From contig NC_091357.1 of NCBI RefSeq assembly GCF_038502225.1, forward strand, positions 6,562,760-6,626,759: a stretch of 64,000 nt of DNA, in the 5' to 3' direction. Both the position numbers and the translations under genes were made by a program. Source of the DNA: Cherax quadricarinatus. Lineage: Eukaryota > Arthropoda > Malacostraca > Decapoda > Parastacidae. The number at the start of each line of letters is the position of its first letter. Within the stretch, counting starts at the first letter, position 1. Positions 52,206 through 63,052 of the stretch are shown here, piece after piece. The notes below the pieces were generated by a model. That model searched no databases. It had not been told where the DNA came from and saw only the letters and a program-made list of their open reading frames with translations.

Positions 52206-52706
52206 CAGGGGGATTATCTTCCCCAGGGCTGGATCCAAGGGTTGGATCCCAGGGCTGGGTCCCAGGGCTGGGTCCCTGGGCTGGGTCCCAGGGCTGGGTC
52301 CCAGGCCTGGGTTCCACGGCTGTGTCCCAGGGCTGGGTCCCAGGAGTGGGTTCCACGGCTGTCCCAGGGCTGGGTCCCAGGGCTGGGTCCCAGAGCTGGG
52401 TCCCAGGGCTGGGTCCCAGGACTGGGTTCCACGGCTGTGTCCCAGGGCTAGGCCCCAGGGCTGTGTCCCAGGGCTGGGTCCCAGGGCTGGGTCCCAGGGC
52501 TGGATCCCAGGGCTGTGTCCCAGGGCTGGGCCCCAAGGCTGTGTCCCAGGGCTGGACCCCAGGGCTGGATCCCAGGGCTGGATCCCAGGGCTGTGTCCCA
52601 GGGTTGGGTCCCTGGGCTGGGTCCCAGGGCTGGGTCCCAGGGCTGGGTCCCAGGGTTGGGTCCCAGGGCTGGGTCCCAGGGCTGGGTCCAAGGGCTGGGT
52701 CCCAGA
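52206..52706. repeat. 13-bp minisatellite (GGGTCCCAGGGCT)
   Basis: About 38 copies of GGGTCCCAGGGCT with GTGTCCC, GGATCCC and GGTTCCAC variants. CCCAGGG/CCCTGGG words make the unit partly self-complementary. Stop-free frames on both strands (for example a 243-codon minus-strand frame with GPSPGTQPWDPAL) are repeat products. Confidence 0.96.
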
Positions 52707-52802
52707 ACAATCCTCCTAGGTTGGAATGGAAATTATAGAGGATTAAGATCTTAAAGACGCACACAGGAACGTAAAGGGATACTGAATGTAAGTGTACGTT
52801 GG

Positions 52803-53856
52803 CAAGATTTACATCTTACACGTTGATGAGAAACATTTACCTGTCATCTTACACGTTGATGAGAAACATTTACCTGTCATCTTACACGTTGATGAGAAAC
52901 ATTTACCTGTCATCTTACACGCTGATGAGAAACATTTACCTGCCATCTTACACGTTGATGAGAAACATTTACTTGCCATCTTACACGTTGATGAGAAACA
53001 TTTACCTGTCATCTTACACGTTGATGAGAAACATTTACCTGCCATCTTACATGTTGATGAGAAACATTTACCTGTCATCTTACACGTTGATGAGAAACAT
53101 TCACCTGTCATCTTACACGTTGATGAGAAACATTTACCTGTCATCTTACACGTTGATGAGAAACATTCACCTGTCATCTTACACGTTGATGAGAAACATT
53201 TACCTGTCATCTTACACGTTGATGAGAAACATTCACCTGTCATCTTACACGTTGATGAGAAACATTTACCTGTCATCTTACACGTTGATGAGAAACATTT
53301 ACCTGTCATCTTACACGTTGATGAGAAACATTTACCTGTCATCTTACATGTTGATGAGAAACATTTACCTGTCATCTTACACGTTGATGAGAAACATTTA
53401 CCTGTCATCTTACACGTTGATGAGAAACATTTACCTGTCATCTTACACGTTGATGAGAAACATTTACCTGTCATCTTACACGTTGATGAGAAACATTTAC
53501 CTGTCATCTTACACGTTGATGAGAAACATTTACCTGTCATCTTACACGTTGATGAGAAACATTCACCTGTCATCTTACACGTTGATGAGAAACATTTACC
53601 TGTCATCTTACACGTTGATGAGAAACATTCACCTGTCATCTTACACGTTGATGAGAAACATTTACCTGTTATCTTACACGTTGATGAGAAACATTCACCT
53701 GTCATCTTACACGTTGATGAGAAACATTCACCTGTCATCTTACACGTTGAGAAACATTTACCTGTTATCTTACACGTTGATGAGAAACATTTACCTTTCA
53801 TCTTACATGTTGATGAGAAACATTTACCTGTCATCTTACACGTTGATGAGTATTAC
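52803..53856. repeat. 33-bp array (CACGTTGATGAGAAACATTT), 32 copies
   Basis: Unit: CACGTTGATGAGAAACATTT plus ACCTGTCATCTTA. CATTCACC and CATTTACC forms alternate in parts (53100-53260 and 53560-53750), giving a 66-bp dimer rhythm. Three frames remain open for 340-360 codons. A stray monomer lies at 55464-55496. Confidence 0.97.
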
Positions 53857-54185
53857 AAAAAAAGTAATTTTTAAAAGACGATGGTATTAAGATTTACTTC
53901 TTTTGTAATAAAGAGTTCGGGATACATAAATACACATATTAAAATCAATTAATCTTTAATATATATAAATCAACTATCTTTGGTCTAGAGGTATTTGAAC
54001 TATAATATAATAATAATATGTACATGTTACTATAATAAATTATAATCAGCATTTTACTAAAATATAATTAATAACCCTACACAGGGTACAACTCTTGACA
54101 CTACTGTCACTATATATATATATCTCTATGCTAAAACAATAAATTATAAATAACATTTTTATAATAATAAATTACAATCAACTGC
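53857..54185. other. AT-rich spacer
   Basis: ATAATAATA and ATATATAT words. No gene or element end recognised. Confidence 0.45.
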
Positions 54186-54590
54186 CTCTCACGACACGAA
54201 GTCAGTCACACGACACTATTCAGTGTACACTACAACCAGGCCATCTTCAGTGTCCCACGACACCCTTTTCATCTCAGTGTTCCACTACGGTCCTGTGCAT
54301 ATCTCAGTGTTCCACTCCATCGTACGTCCCTCAGTGTCACACTACGGTCCTGGCCCAGTTCAGTGTAACACTCCAACCTTTTCTTCATGTAATGTCCCAC
54401 TAAACAGCATCTGACGACTCCGGCCCACAGTTGATCAACGTAGACGGTGAGTCCACAGACATCACCGGTAGTCCAGTAAATCCTCTCCAAAGGCGGTTGA
54501 CACACCGCTAGCCGAACACCATGCTGCAAGCTCACTGAATGCGGCCGTCAAGTAACTGAGGCCAACAGACTCAGTGAGCTGCGGTGAGCG
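54186..54590. repeat. Degenerate repeat (CTCAGTGTTCCACTACGGTC) with a terminal hairpin
   Basis: Irregular CAGTGT(C/T)(C/A)CAC(T/G)A words at 54218-54400. AGCTCACTGA (about 54529) and TCAGTGAGCT (about 54570) form a 10-bp inverted pair. Confidence 0.55.
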
Positions 54591-55365
54591 GTTCTTCTAA
54601 CGCCAGTAGATAGGTACGATTCGGTGGTCAGGTACCTACTGCATAGACGTGTACCCTGAGGAGTTCAGGTACTTAATGTTGAAGCCAGTAGACGTGTACC
54701 CTTCGGTGGTCAGGTACCTACTGCTTAGGTGTGTACAGCGAGGCGCTCAGGTACATAATATTTCTAAAGCCAGTAGACGTGTACCCTTCGGTGGTCAGGT
54801 ACCTACTGCTTAGGTGTGTACAGCGAGGCGCTCTGGTACATACTGTTACTAAAGCCAGTAGACGTGTACCCTTCGGTGGTCAGGTACCTACTGCTTAGGT
54901 GTGTACAGCGAGGCGCTCTGGTACATACTGTTACTAAAGCCAGTAGACGTGTACCCTTCGGTGGTCAGGTACCTACTGCTTAGGTGTGTACAGCGAGGCG
55001 CTCAGGTACATAATATTTCTAAAGCCAGTAGACGTGTACCCTTCGGTGGTCAGGTACCTACTGCTTAGGTGTGTACAGCGAGGCGCTCAGGTACATAATA
55101 TTTCTAAAGCCAGTAGACGTGTACCCTTCGGTGGTCAGGTACCTACTGCTTAGGTGTGTACAGCGAGGCGCTCTGGTACATACTGTTACTAAAGCCAGTA
55201 GACGTGTACCCTTAGGTGTGCAGGTACCTACTGCTTAGGTGCGTATCCTGAGGCGCTCAGGTACATACTGTTACTAAAGCCAGTAGACTGTACCCTTAGG
55301 TGGTCAGGTACCTACTGCTTAGATGTGCACCGTGAGGCACTCAGGAACTTACTGCTCTAAGGCCG
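54591..55365. repeat. 85-bp satellite, about nine copies
   Basis: Unit: AAAGCCAGTAGACGTGTACC, CTTCGGTGGTCAGGTACCTA, CTGCTTAGGTGTGTACAGCG, AGGCGCTC, then (A/T)GGTACATA(A/C)T. Two subtypes exist, CAGGTACATAATATTTCT and CTGGTACATACTGTTACT, arranged in runs. The first and last copies are diverged. Confidence 0.95.
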
Positions 55366-55560
55366 GCTCAGCAGCCCCCACATTGGGTTTGACGACGTAC
55401 CCAGTGGTACTGCCGGCCGGCAGGTTAACTATTTAACCGCTAGTTTGGCAGGGGCCGCAACAATGAGAAACATTTACCTGTCATCTTACATGTTGACGAG
55501 ACAAAGACCAGCAATCCAATATTCCATTAAACATAAATTTGCTTGAGTATTAATATCATA
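55366..55560. repeat. Spacer carrying a stray 33-bp monomer
   Basis: 55464-55496 (AATGAGAAACATTTACCTGT plus CATCTTACATGTTGA) is a single unit of the array at 52803-53856, about 1.6 kb from its end. The surrounding DNA is unassigned. Confidence 0.7.
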
Positions 55561-55714
55561 TTACCTCAGTGTGTGTCTAGAAATATCTGTGCACTTAATA
55601 TCACTCTGCAGTAGGTAAAGATCTAACTTAGAATAATTTAAACCCCAGTTAGTCATTCCTTTAGTTCCCGTATTTGTAAGTGGTAAACCCAGGAGGCGAC
55701 GGGAAGACTGATAC

Positions 55715-56112
55715 TGGAGGAATGGTAGTAGTAATGGTGGTGGTGGTAGTAGTTGTAACAGTAGTGGTGGTGTCGTTGTGGTACTAGCAGTGTTTGTAGT
55801 GGTGGTAGTATTGTTTGTAGTGTTGGTAGTATTGTTTGTAGTGGTAATATTGTTTGTAGTGGCGGCAGTATTGTTCGTAGTGGTAATATTGTTTGTAGCG
55901 GTGGTAATATTGTTTGTAGCGGTGGTAGTATTGTTTGTAGTGTTGGTAGTATTGTTTGTGGTGGTATTGTTTGCATTGGAGGTAGTATAGTTTGTAGTGG
56001 TGGTACTATTGCTTGTAGTGGTGGTAGTATTGTTTGTACTGGTAACAGTATTGTTTGTAGTGGTAGCAGTAGTGGTTGCAGTAGTAGTAGTAGTAGTGTT
56101 AGTAGTGGTCCA
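55715..56112. repeat. GTA/GTG-rich minisatellite (GGTAGTATTGTTTGTAGTG)
   Basis: Degenerate 18-21-bp units of GTGGTAGTATTGTTTGTA over 400 bp, with trinucleotide GTA and GTG runs at both ends. It generates a threonine/asparagine-rich minus-strand frame of 196 codons whose composition is that of the repeat. Confidence 0.88.
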
Positions 56113-56319
56113 CTTAAACAGTGTTAAGTGACTAAGGGTGTCTGCATGCACTAGTGCTGTTATAACAGACTATACTGTTTTGAGAAGCCTTGAGAAGCTT
56201 TGTGACAGAACTTTTCTGCAGGTAGCCTGTGCTCCTGTCCACCTCAATTGTTGATCACTAAAAGTGGCCACAACATTTTTAATGTCATCCTCAGATAGAT
56301 TTGATATTGACGGCATTGA
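56113..56319. other. No recognisable feature
   Basis: Unique-looking spacer between the GTA-rich repeat and SINE family C. Confidence 0.4.
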
Positions 56320-56570
56320 TGGGACTTGAGCTAGAGTTCGTCACGGCCACGCTAGCTGGAGATTCGTCTGTGGTGCCTATGCTAACCTTCCTATGGTGTA
56401 GAAATATACCTAGTTGGACTAATCTTATTGTGGCTAGTTGGTCCAGTGGCTAACGCGACCGTCTGGAGTTTTGAGACTCTCTGACCGCGGGTTCAAATCC
56501 CGCCCGTGGTATGGTTTGTTTGCAATCGTGTCATTACGATTTCGTGAGCCATGTCGTCACTTTAAAGTGG
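56320..56570 (+). mobile_element. tRNA-containing SINE, family C, most complete copy
   Basis: GGGACTTGAGCTAGAGTTCG, CCACGCTAGCTGGAGATTCG, CCTATGGTGTAGAAATATAC, then the tRNA-like block GGCTAGTTGGTCCAGTGGCT (A box TAGTTGGTCCAGTGG) and GCGGGTTCAAATCCCGCC (B box), ending TGGTTTGTTTGCAATCGTGT. The acceptor and anticodon stems are not complete enough for a functional tRNA. Confidence 0.85.
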
Positions 56571-56735
56571 CATAACGACATAGTATACCTAAGGGTCAAG
56601 TACCCTTAAGTGTTATACAGTGGAGAATACACACTTGTGCTTTGAGAAGTGACGGAGTATACAATTCCACTTAAAATGTAGTAAAGTCTCTCTCTCAACC
56701 CCGGCAAGTGGACGGTAGAAAGTGGCATTTAAGAG
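56571..56735. other. Unassigned spacer
   Basis: Contains CAAGTACCCTTAAGTGTTAT and no recognisable element. Confidence 0.35.
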
Positions 56736-57335
56736 GATAGCCAGGTTAAGGCGAAGATAGTCAGGTTATGAGGCGAAGATAGTCAGGTTATGAGGTTAAG
56801 GAGAGGATAGTCAGGTTATGAGGTTAAGGAGAGGATAGTCAGGTAAAGGAGAGGACGGTCAGGTTAAGGAGAGGACAGTCAGGTTAAGGAGAGGACAGTC
56901 AGGTTAAGGAGAGGACAGTCAGGTTAAGGAGAGGACAGTCAGGTTAAGGAGAGGACAGTCAGGTTAAGGAGAGGACAGTCAGGTTAAGGAGAGGACAGTC
57001 AGGTTAAGGAGAGGACAGTCAGGTTAAGGAGAGGACAGTCAGGTTAAGGAGAGGACAGTCAGGTTAAGGAGAGGACAGTCAGGTTAAGGAGAGGACAGTC
57101 AGGTTAAGGAGAGGACAGTCAGGTTAAGGAGAGGACAGTCAGGTTAAGGAGAGCATAGTCAGGATAAGGAGAGGATAGTCAGGATAAGGAGAGGATAGTC
57201 AGGTTGAGGAGAGGATAGTCAGGTTGAGGAGAGGATAGTCAGGTTGAGGAGAGGATAGTCAGGTTGAGGAGAGGATAGACAGATTAAGGGAAGGATAGTC
57301 AGGATATGGAAAGGATAATCAGGATGAGAAGGGAC
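56736..57335. repeat. 20-bp minisatellite (GTCAGGTTAAGGAGAGGACA)
   Basis: About 30 copies. 56840-57150 is nearly perfect (GAGGACA form), and the flanks carry GAGGATA and GGTTGAGG variants, so the centre is the most recently homogenised part. Confidence 0.97.
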
Positions 57336-57344
57336 TAGTCTTCC

Positions 57345-57450
57345 CATCCCTCGTTATCTCACACAGGGGCTCTTGATCCAAAGGGTGGAGCTATCGTCCC
57401 CTTTCCTTGGATCAGGTGTGATTACCACGCCCTCTGTAGACCCCTGCGTG
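57345..57450 (+). repeat. Scrap of the (AAT)n-tailed interspersed repeat
   Basis: CAGGGGCTCTTGATCCAAAG, then CTTGGATCAGG and CGTGTTAAGCGCTATCC. It is a rearranged or diverged version of 24420-24600. Confidence 0.45.
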
Positions 57451-57554
57451 TTAAGCGCTATCCTAATCTTCGTAATATCTCGTTCACTCAAATATTTCGT
57501 CTAGCCACGTCTACCCTCATCTAGACATGTCCATAAATATTCTCTTATGCACTG

Positions 57555-57790
57555 GAAGCTTAGGTTTGCCTAAACAAGTGTCAGAGGTCCCCGACTCCTC
57601 AACGCCCTACCTCTGGCTATCTTCAGGAGGGAACTGAACAAGTTTCTCAAACCAGTGCCTGACCAGCCGGACTGTGGTTCGTGAGTTGGACTACGTGAAG
57701 CTAGCAGTAACAGCATGGTTGATCAGGTCCTGATCCACCGGGAGGCCTGGTCTGGGACCGAGCCACGGGGGCGTTGACCCACCAGGATAC
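57555..57790 (+). pseudogene. CR1-like LINE 3' fragment
   Basis: Coding words CCCGACTCCTCAACGCCCTA, TTCAGGAGGGAACTGAACAA and CCTGACCAGCCGGACTGTGG, then GGTTGATCAGGTCCTGATCC and CGGGGGCGTTGACCC, follow the C-terminal coding end and 3' end of the CR1 copies at 4.0 and 10.4 kb with moderate divergence. Confidence 0.75.
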
Positions 57791-57849
57791 GTCCTTCATT
57801 TAGAGCACCTGAAGGATACCCGAAGGACATTAATTTTCGTGTTCAGACT

Positions 57850-57945
57850 GATTTGGTGTCTCAGCCTTTGGCTGAGAAGTTTCGCTCACCGACTTTTAGA
57901 AAGTTGCTGGTGGGCGAAACGTCTGGCCAGTAAAATATCATAAAC
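57850..57945 (+). repeat. Penelope-type terminal sequence, diverged hairpin
   Basis: AGTTTCGCTCACCGAC and GCTGGTGGGCGAAACGT are imperfect inverse complements. They are followed by GGCCAGTAAAATATCATAAA, which parallels the GAAACGTTGCCACAATAAAATG end of the 5791 family. Confidence 0.6.
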
Positions 57946-59090
57946 GGTATAATGTCTTAATAGACTGTTTTAAGATGATTATTATTAAACACAAACGGTA
58001 TTGCTTAAAAGATTGATTTAAGACGATTATTATTATTATTATTATTATTGCAAATCGACCGCTGCTTCATAAGTTAAGTCTGCGAACTCACCTTAAAAAG
58101 CACGACCTCCACACAGTTTACACAGTCATACCAAGATGCAGCCACCACCCACACTGTGCCTACCAGGAGACCTGGCGTGTGACCAGCACATGAGGACGAT
58201 GACCCTGGAAATCGGCTCCAGGTAGACTCTAGGCAGGTCAACCTGACCTGGTAGCGTCTAGGCAGGTCGACATGACCTTCCCCCGCCACACAGCCTCAAC
58301 CGTAGGCCGACAGGGTACCTCTATTTTTTTTCATCAGTGACAACTGCAAGTTGCTGGAGTCATCGTATGAACGAGACATCGCATCAGCGAGTCCCGTGTC
58401 ACGAAGCTGACTCCTGACAAACACAGCATGAAAACCAGGAAAATGTATGTAGACATACGTAAAAATACACGTAGCGTAGATATACGTGTAGAAATACAAG
58501 GGGAAAACCATGTAGAAATACACGTAATATACGTAGATAATGTAATATACGTAAGTATGCGTATGTCACCTCTCCACCGCCAGGCAAGAATACTTTAATC
58601 TCTAACATTGTGATTAATACAGACTTAAGTGTATATACAGTGTATACAGCAAGTGATACACGCCTCCCAGTGTATACAACAAGTGATATAAACCTCTCAG
58701 TGTATACAAACTTGATAGACTGTAAAGATAAATACGATAACTATAGAACTAAAGAAAACTGTCATCAGAAAGACGATAACCACAGAACCAAGAGGAAAAA
58801 AAAACATTAAAAAAACGGCACGAAATAATAATTAAAAAAAAAAAAACATAAGACAAAAATAAAACCCCACTTTACTATGAAATCTAACGTGAAGAAAAAC
58901 AAACAAAGAGAGGCAGCCATGAGGGTTGCCAGCTAAGTACGGCAACACGGACGCCATAAGAGGCGCTGGTGACGCCAGCACTGACGTCACAAGCTTACAG
59001 AAAGGCTGCGACATCCGGCCTCCATCACCCACGTGTTGACACAGCCGCCATCTTTGTTTACGGTGGAGCCTAGGGGACACAATGTGGGAG
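57946..59090. other. Unassigned, low-complexity in places
   Basis: A TTATTATTATTATTATTATT run lies at 58029-58049. 58436-58560 has recurring ATACGTA and ACGTGTAGAAATAC words. 58795-58865 is A-rich. The short frames here show no recognisable domain. A host exon cannot be excluded but nothing supports one. Confidence 0.4.
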
Positions 59091-59182
59091 AATGTTAGAT
59101 CCTGGAGACACATCCACTGTGTCAACACTGGATGTTCAAGGCAGTAATAATGTTCCTGTCAAGGGAGTGCGGATGTTAAAAT

Positions 59183-59640
59183 GTTGGGAAGTGAACGTTG
59201 CAGACGTTAAATGTGGAACAGTGAACGTTGCAGACGTTAAATGTGGAACAGTGAACGTTGCAGACGTTAAATGTGAAACAGTGAACGTTGCAGACGTTAA
59301 ATGTGGAACAGTGAACGTTGCAGACGTTAAATGTGGAACAGTGAACGTTGCAGACGTTAAATGTGGAACAGTGAACGTTGCAGACGTTAAATGTGGAATA
59401 GTGAACGTTGCAGACGTTAAATGTGGAACAGTGAACGTTGCAGACGTTAAATGTGGAACAGTGAACGTTGCAGACGTTAAATGTGGAACAGTGAACGTTG
59501 CAGACGTTAAATGTGGAACAGTGAACGTTAAATATGGGACAGTGGACGTTGCAGACGTTCAGTGTTGGGCAATAAACGTTGTAGACGTTAAATGTGGGAC
59601 AATGAACGTTGCAGACGATAAATGTGGAAATGACGTTCCT
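59183..59640. repeat. 30-bp minisatellite (GTGAACGTTGCAGACGTTAA)
   Basis: About 13-14 copies of GTGAACGTTGCAGACGTTAA plus ATGTGGAACA. The last three copies are diverged. AACGTTGCAGACGTT is nearly self-complementary. The 185-codon + frame (NVADVKCGTV repeats) and 188-codon - frame are period artefacts. Confidence 0.95.
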
Positions 59641-60000
59641 GTCAACTGATCGTGAAAGTTGAATCTGGAACTGACAGAGCCGAGCAAGTTTACAAATATC
59701 GCTCTGCCGACAAGAAACAGCGGAAGACAGGTCACAGAACACGCTCTCACTGGGTCAACGTTTCGCCCGGGGTAGACCTTCAAGTCATTACACCGAAACA
59801 CTCCACAAAATCTAAAGAAAAATATAGGAATGAATCAATGTAAACATTTCGGTGGAGTGACGGAGCTTCGAACCAACTTTCTGGAGAACCTGTTTAACCA
59901 CCCTGGTGACTAGGAAGTTCATTCTGGTACAGGTATACATAAATACAATTACATAACTTATTATAGATAATAACTTTTGTTGATTACCTAGGATAATCCT
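59641..60000. other. Unassigned, with one GTTTCG-type core
   Basis: GGTCAACGTTTCGCCCGGGGTAGACC at 59753-59778 contains the GAAACG core in reverse, but the flanks are not recognisable as one of the hairpin families. The rest is unassigned. Confidence 0.4.
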
Positions 60001-60060
60001 AAAAAGTCAGACAAAGTGACTGCATAACAAGCGGCTTTCTGTATAGTAGTATGTCACTGA
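60001..60060 (+). repeat. SINE family A tail scrap upstream of the LINE
   Basis: GCGGCTTTCTGTATAGTAGT and ATGTCACTGATG match 62599-62631 inside the SINE copy at 62474-62693. It stops at the 5' truncation point of the LINE. Confidence 0.6.
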
Positions 60061-60096
60061 TGTACAAGGAGAATAGAAGAATCAGGGAAGAGAGAG

Positions 60097-61433
60097 GTGA
60101 AGGTTTATAAACTAAAAGAGGAGGCAGTTAGGGTAAGATATAAACAGCTATTGGAGGATAGATGGGCTAATGAGAGCATAGGCAATGGGGTCGAAGAGGT
60201 ATGGGGTAGGTTTAAAAATGTAGTGTTAGTGTTCAGCAAAAGTTTGTGGTTACAGGAAAGTGGGTGCGGGAGGGAAGAGGCGCGATTGGTGGAATGATGA
60301 TGTAAAGAGAGTAGTAAGGGAGAAAAAGTTAGCATATGAGAAGTTTTTACAAAGTAGAAGTGATGCAAGGAGGGAAGAGTATATGGAGAAAAAGAGAGGT
60401 TAAGAGAGTGGTGAAGCAATGTAAAAAGAGAGCAAATGAGAGAGTGGGTGAGATGTTATCAACAAATTTTGTTGAAAATAAGAAAAAGTTTTGGAGTGAG
60501 ATTAACAAGTTAAGGAAGCCTAGAGAACAAATGGATTTGTCAGTTAAAAATAGGAGAGGAGAGTTATTAAATGGAGAGTTAGAGGTATTGGGAAGATGGA
60601 AGGAATATTTTGAGGAATTGTTAAATGTTGATGAAGATAGGGAAGCTGTGATTTCGTGTATAGGGCAAGGAGGAATAACATCTTGTAGGAGTGAGGAAGA
60701 GCCAGTTGTGAGTGTGGGGGAAGTTCGTGAGGCAGTAAGTAAAATGAAAGGGGGTAAGGCAGCCGGGATTGATGGGATAAAGATAGAAATGTTAAAAGCA
60801 GGTGGGGATATAGTTTTGGAGTGGTTGGTGCAATTATTTAATAAATGTATGGAAGAGGGTAAGGTACCTAGGGATTGGCAGAGATCATGCATAGTTCCTT
60901 TGTATAAAGGCAAAGGGGACAAAAGAGAGTGCAAAAATTATAGGGGGATAAGTCTGTTGAGTGTACCTGGTAAAGTGTATGGTAGAGTTATTATTGAAAG
61001 AATTAAGAGTAAGACGGAGAATAGGATAGCAGATGAACAAGGAGGCTTTAGGAAAGGTAGGGGGTGTGTGGACCAGGTGTTTACAGTGAAACAGTATTTA
61101 GATAAGGCTAAAGAGGTCTTTGTGGCATTTATGGATTTGGAAAAGGCGTATGACAGGGTGGATAGGGGGGCAATGTGGCAGATGTTGCAGGTGTATGGTG
61201 TAGGAGGTAGGTTACTGAAAGCAGTGAAGAGTTTTTACGAGGATAGTGAGGCTCAAGTTAGAGCATGTAGGAAAGAGGGAAATTATTTCCCAGTAAAAGT
61301 AGGCCTTAGACAAGGATGTGTGATGTCACCATGGTTGTTCAATATATTTATAGATGGGGTTGTAAGAGAAGTAAATGCGAGGGTCTTGGCAAAAGGCGTG
61401 GAGTTAAAAGATAAAGAATCACACAAAGTGTGA
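60097..61433 (+). pseudogene. LINE reverse transcriptase, N-terminal and palm part
   Basis: Frames 60097-60297 and 60336-61433 encode the linker and the fingers-palm of a non-LTR reverse transcriptase. In the 365-codon frame KAAGIDG is at 141-147, NYRGISLL at 201-208, GGFRKGRG at 236-243, the first catalytic region FMDLEKAYDRV at 265-275 and GLRQGCVMSPWLFN at 323-336. The two frames are separated by frameshifts around 60240-60340. The 365-codon frame ends prematurely with a TGA at 61431, just before the second catalytic box, which lies in a different frame. Confidence 0.93.
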
Positions 61434-61434
61434 G

Positions 61435-62121
61435 TTGTCACAGTTGCTCTTTGCTAATGACACTGTGCTCTTGGGAGATTCTGAAGAGAAGTTGCAGAGA
61501 TTGGTGGATGAATTTGGTAGGGTGTGCAAAAGAAGAAAATTAAAAGTGAATACAGGAAAGAGTAAGGTTATGAGGATAACAAAAAGATTAGGTGATGAAA
61601 GATTGGATATCAGATTGGAGGGAGAGAGTATGGAGGAGGTGAATGTATTCAGATATTTGGGAGTGGACGTGTCAGCGGATGGGTCTATGAAAGATGAGGT
61701 GAATCATAGAATTGATGAGGGGAAAAGGGTGAGCGGTGCACTTAGGAGTCTGTGGAGACAAAGAACTTTGTCCTTGGAGGCAAAGAGGGGCATGTATGAA
61801 AGTACAGATTTACCAACGCTCTTATATGGGTGTGAAGCATGGGTGATGAATGTTGCAGCGAGGAGAAGGCTGGAGGCAGTGGAGATGTCATGTCTGAGGG
61901 CAATGTGTGGTGTGAATATAATGCAGAGAATTCGTAGTTTGGAAGTTAGGAGGAGGTGCGGGATTACCAAAACTGTTGACCAGAGGGCTGAGGAAGGGTT
62001 GTTGAGGTGGTTCGGACATGTAGAGAGAATGGAGCGAAACAGAGTGACTTCAAGAGTGTATCAGTCTGTAGTGGAAGGAAGGCGGGGTAGGGGTCGGCCT
62101 AGGAAAGGTTGGAGGGAGTAA
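61435..62121 (+). pseudogene. LINE reverse transcriptase, FADD box, thumb and C-terminus
   Basis: This frame continues the protein: SQLLFANDTVLLGDSEEKLQ, EFGRVCKRRKLKVNTGKSKV, VNVFRYLGVDVSADGSMKDE, YGCEAWVMNVAARRRLEAVE and WFGHVERMERNRVTSRVY. The catalytic FADD of the family (intact at 5423-5600) is FAND here, so the first aspartate is lost and polymerase activity would be abolished even without the frameshift. A deletion produces a TAA at 62119 within the RKGWRE region. The expected end of the protein continues in another frame (GLDFQQACVSVFDRSEWRQM) to about 62215. Confidence 0.93.
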
Positions 62122-62473
62122 AGGAGGTTTTGTGTGCGAGGGGCTTGGACTTCCAGCAGGCATGCGTGAGCGTGTTTGATAGGAGTGAATGGAGGCAAAT
62201 GGTTTTTAATACTTGACGTGCTGTTGGAGTGTGAACAAAGTAACATTTATGAAGGGGTTCAGGGAAACCGGCAGGCCGGACTTGAGTCCTGGAGATGGGA
62301 AGTACAGTTCCTGCACTCTGAAGGAGGGGTGTTAATGTTGCAGTTTAAAAACTGTAGTGTAAAGCACCCTTCTGGCAAGACAGTGATGGAGTGAATGATG
62401 GTGAAAGTTTTTCTTTTTCGGGCCACCCTGCCTTGGTGGGAATCGGCCAGTGTGATAATAATAATAATAAAAA

Positions 62474-62693
62474 CTGAGGTCCGGGAATAGAATACGAGGT
62501 ACAGCTGGAAAATAGGTACCTGGGTGTTAGTGGACTGGTGTGGGTCGCATCCTGGGACAAAACTGACCTAATTTGCGGGAAATGCTCAGTATAATATGCG
62601 GCTTTCTATATAGTAGTATGTCACTGATGTCAGGTAGACTTGTATACCTTGTACATGTACTTGTAGAAATAAAGATATTATTAAAACGCATAA
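62474..62693 (+). mobile_element. SINE family A, head-truncated copy
   Basis: GAGGTCCGGGAATAGAATAC is followed by the central domain AAATAGGTACCTGGGTGTTA...GGTGTGGGTCGCATCCTGGG, the tail GCGGCTTTCTATATAGTAGT, TGTACATGTACTTGTAGAAA and TAAAGATATTATTAAAA. It lies immediately 3' of the LINE tail. Compare 34806-35106. Confidence 0.82.
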
Positions 62694-62785
62694 GTAACCA
62701 GGAACCAACAACATCGGGTCTACCTGTGACCCGTTTCGACTTTTTTTCTACAAAGTCTGAGGCCAAGGCTTCGTTTTTGTTTACA

Positions 62786-62850
62786 TGGTCAACCAGGCTG
62801 TTGCTGCTGGCCCACACGACCATCACAGCCTGGTTGATCTGGCACTTGAC
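62786..62850 (-). pseudogene. CR1-like LINE scrap
   Basis: GGTCAACCAGGCTGTTGCTG and CTGGCCCACACGACCATCAC correspond to the reverse of the CR1 C-terminal coding end (compare 4064-4115). Confidence 0.5.
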
Positions 62851-62974
62851 GATCGAATACCGTTCACACACTGGATGGAATGTTAAACGTAACTCTAAGA
62901 AGAGATAAGTTCCAATTTGTAAACACTGGATGTTCAATGTAACTTTGCTCTCGTGTAGTGTTTGTGAAACATTG

Positions 62975-63052
62975 ATTAATACCAGCAGAAACAGCCTAGT
63001 TGACCAGGCGAGCACCAGACGAGCCTGGCCCATGGCCGGGCTCTGGGAGTAG
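62975..63052 (+). pseudogene. CR1-like LINE scrap, opposite orientation
   Basis: ACCAGCAGAAACAGCCTAGT, TGACCAGGCGAGCACCAGAC and GCCTGGCCCATGGCCGGGCT are the forward CR1 terminal coding words. Together with 62786-62850 it forms another inverted pair, about 120 bp apart. Confidence 0.5.

Larger units (their letters stand above)
60061..62455 (+). mobile_element. 5'-truncated non-LTR retrotransposon with (TAA)n tail
   Basis: The longest LINE copy of the window. It begins within the linker between endonuclease and reverse transcriptase (VRVRYKQLLEDRWANESIGN at about 60124-60183), carries almost the whole reverse transcriptase in two frames, and ends with the 3' region CACCCTGCCTTGGTGGGAAT followed by ATAATAATAATAA at 62454-62470. 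Copies of the same family occur at 4873-5600 and 33483-34262. The endonuclease is missing. The clade is not resolved by eye. Confidence 0.9.

Noticed and set aside
52803..53856. Hammerhead-like core in the 33-bp array (GATGAGAAAC, once CTGATGAGAAAC)
   Set aside because: GAAA follows the GATGA box directly with no stem II between them, so a hammerhead core cannot form.
52792..53890. Two + frames of about 360 codons and a minus frame of 341 codons
   Set aside because: The 33-bp unit is stop-free in three frames. The encoded 11-residue repeats have no protein-like features such as a signal peptide or varied flanks.
55561..56151. Threonine/asparagine-rich 196-codon frame
   Set aside because: Its composition is that of the GTA/GTG-rich minisatellite on the other strand.
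59092..59742. Frames of 185 and 188 codons on opposite strands
   Set aside because: Both are translations of the 30-bp minisatellite, each open because the unit lacks stops.
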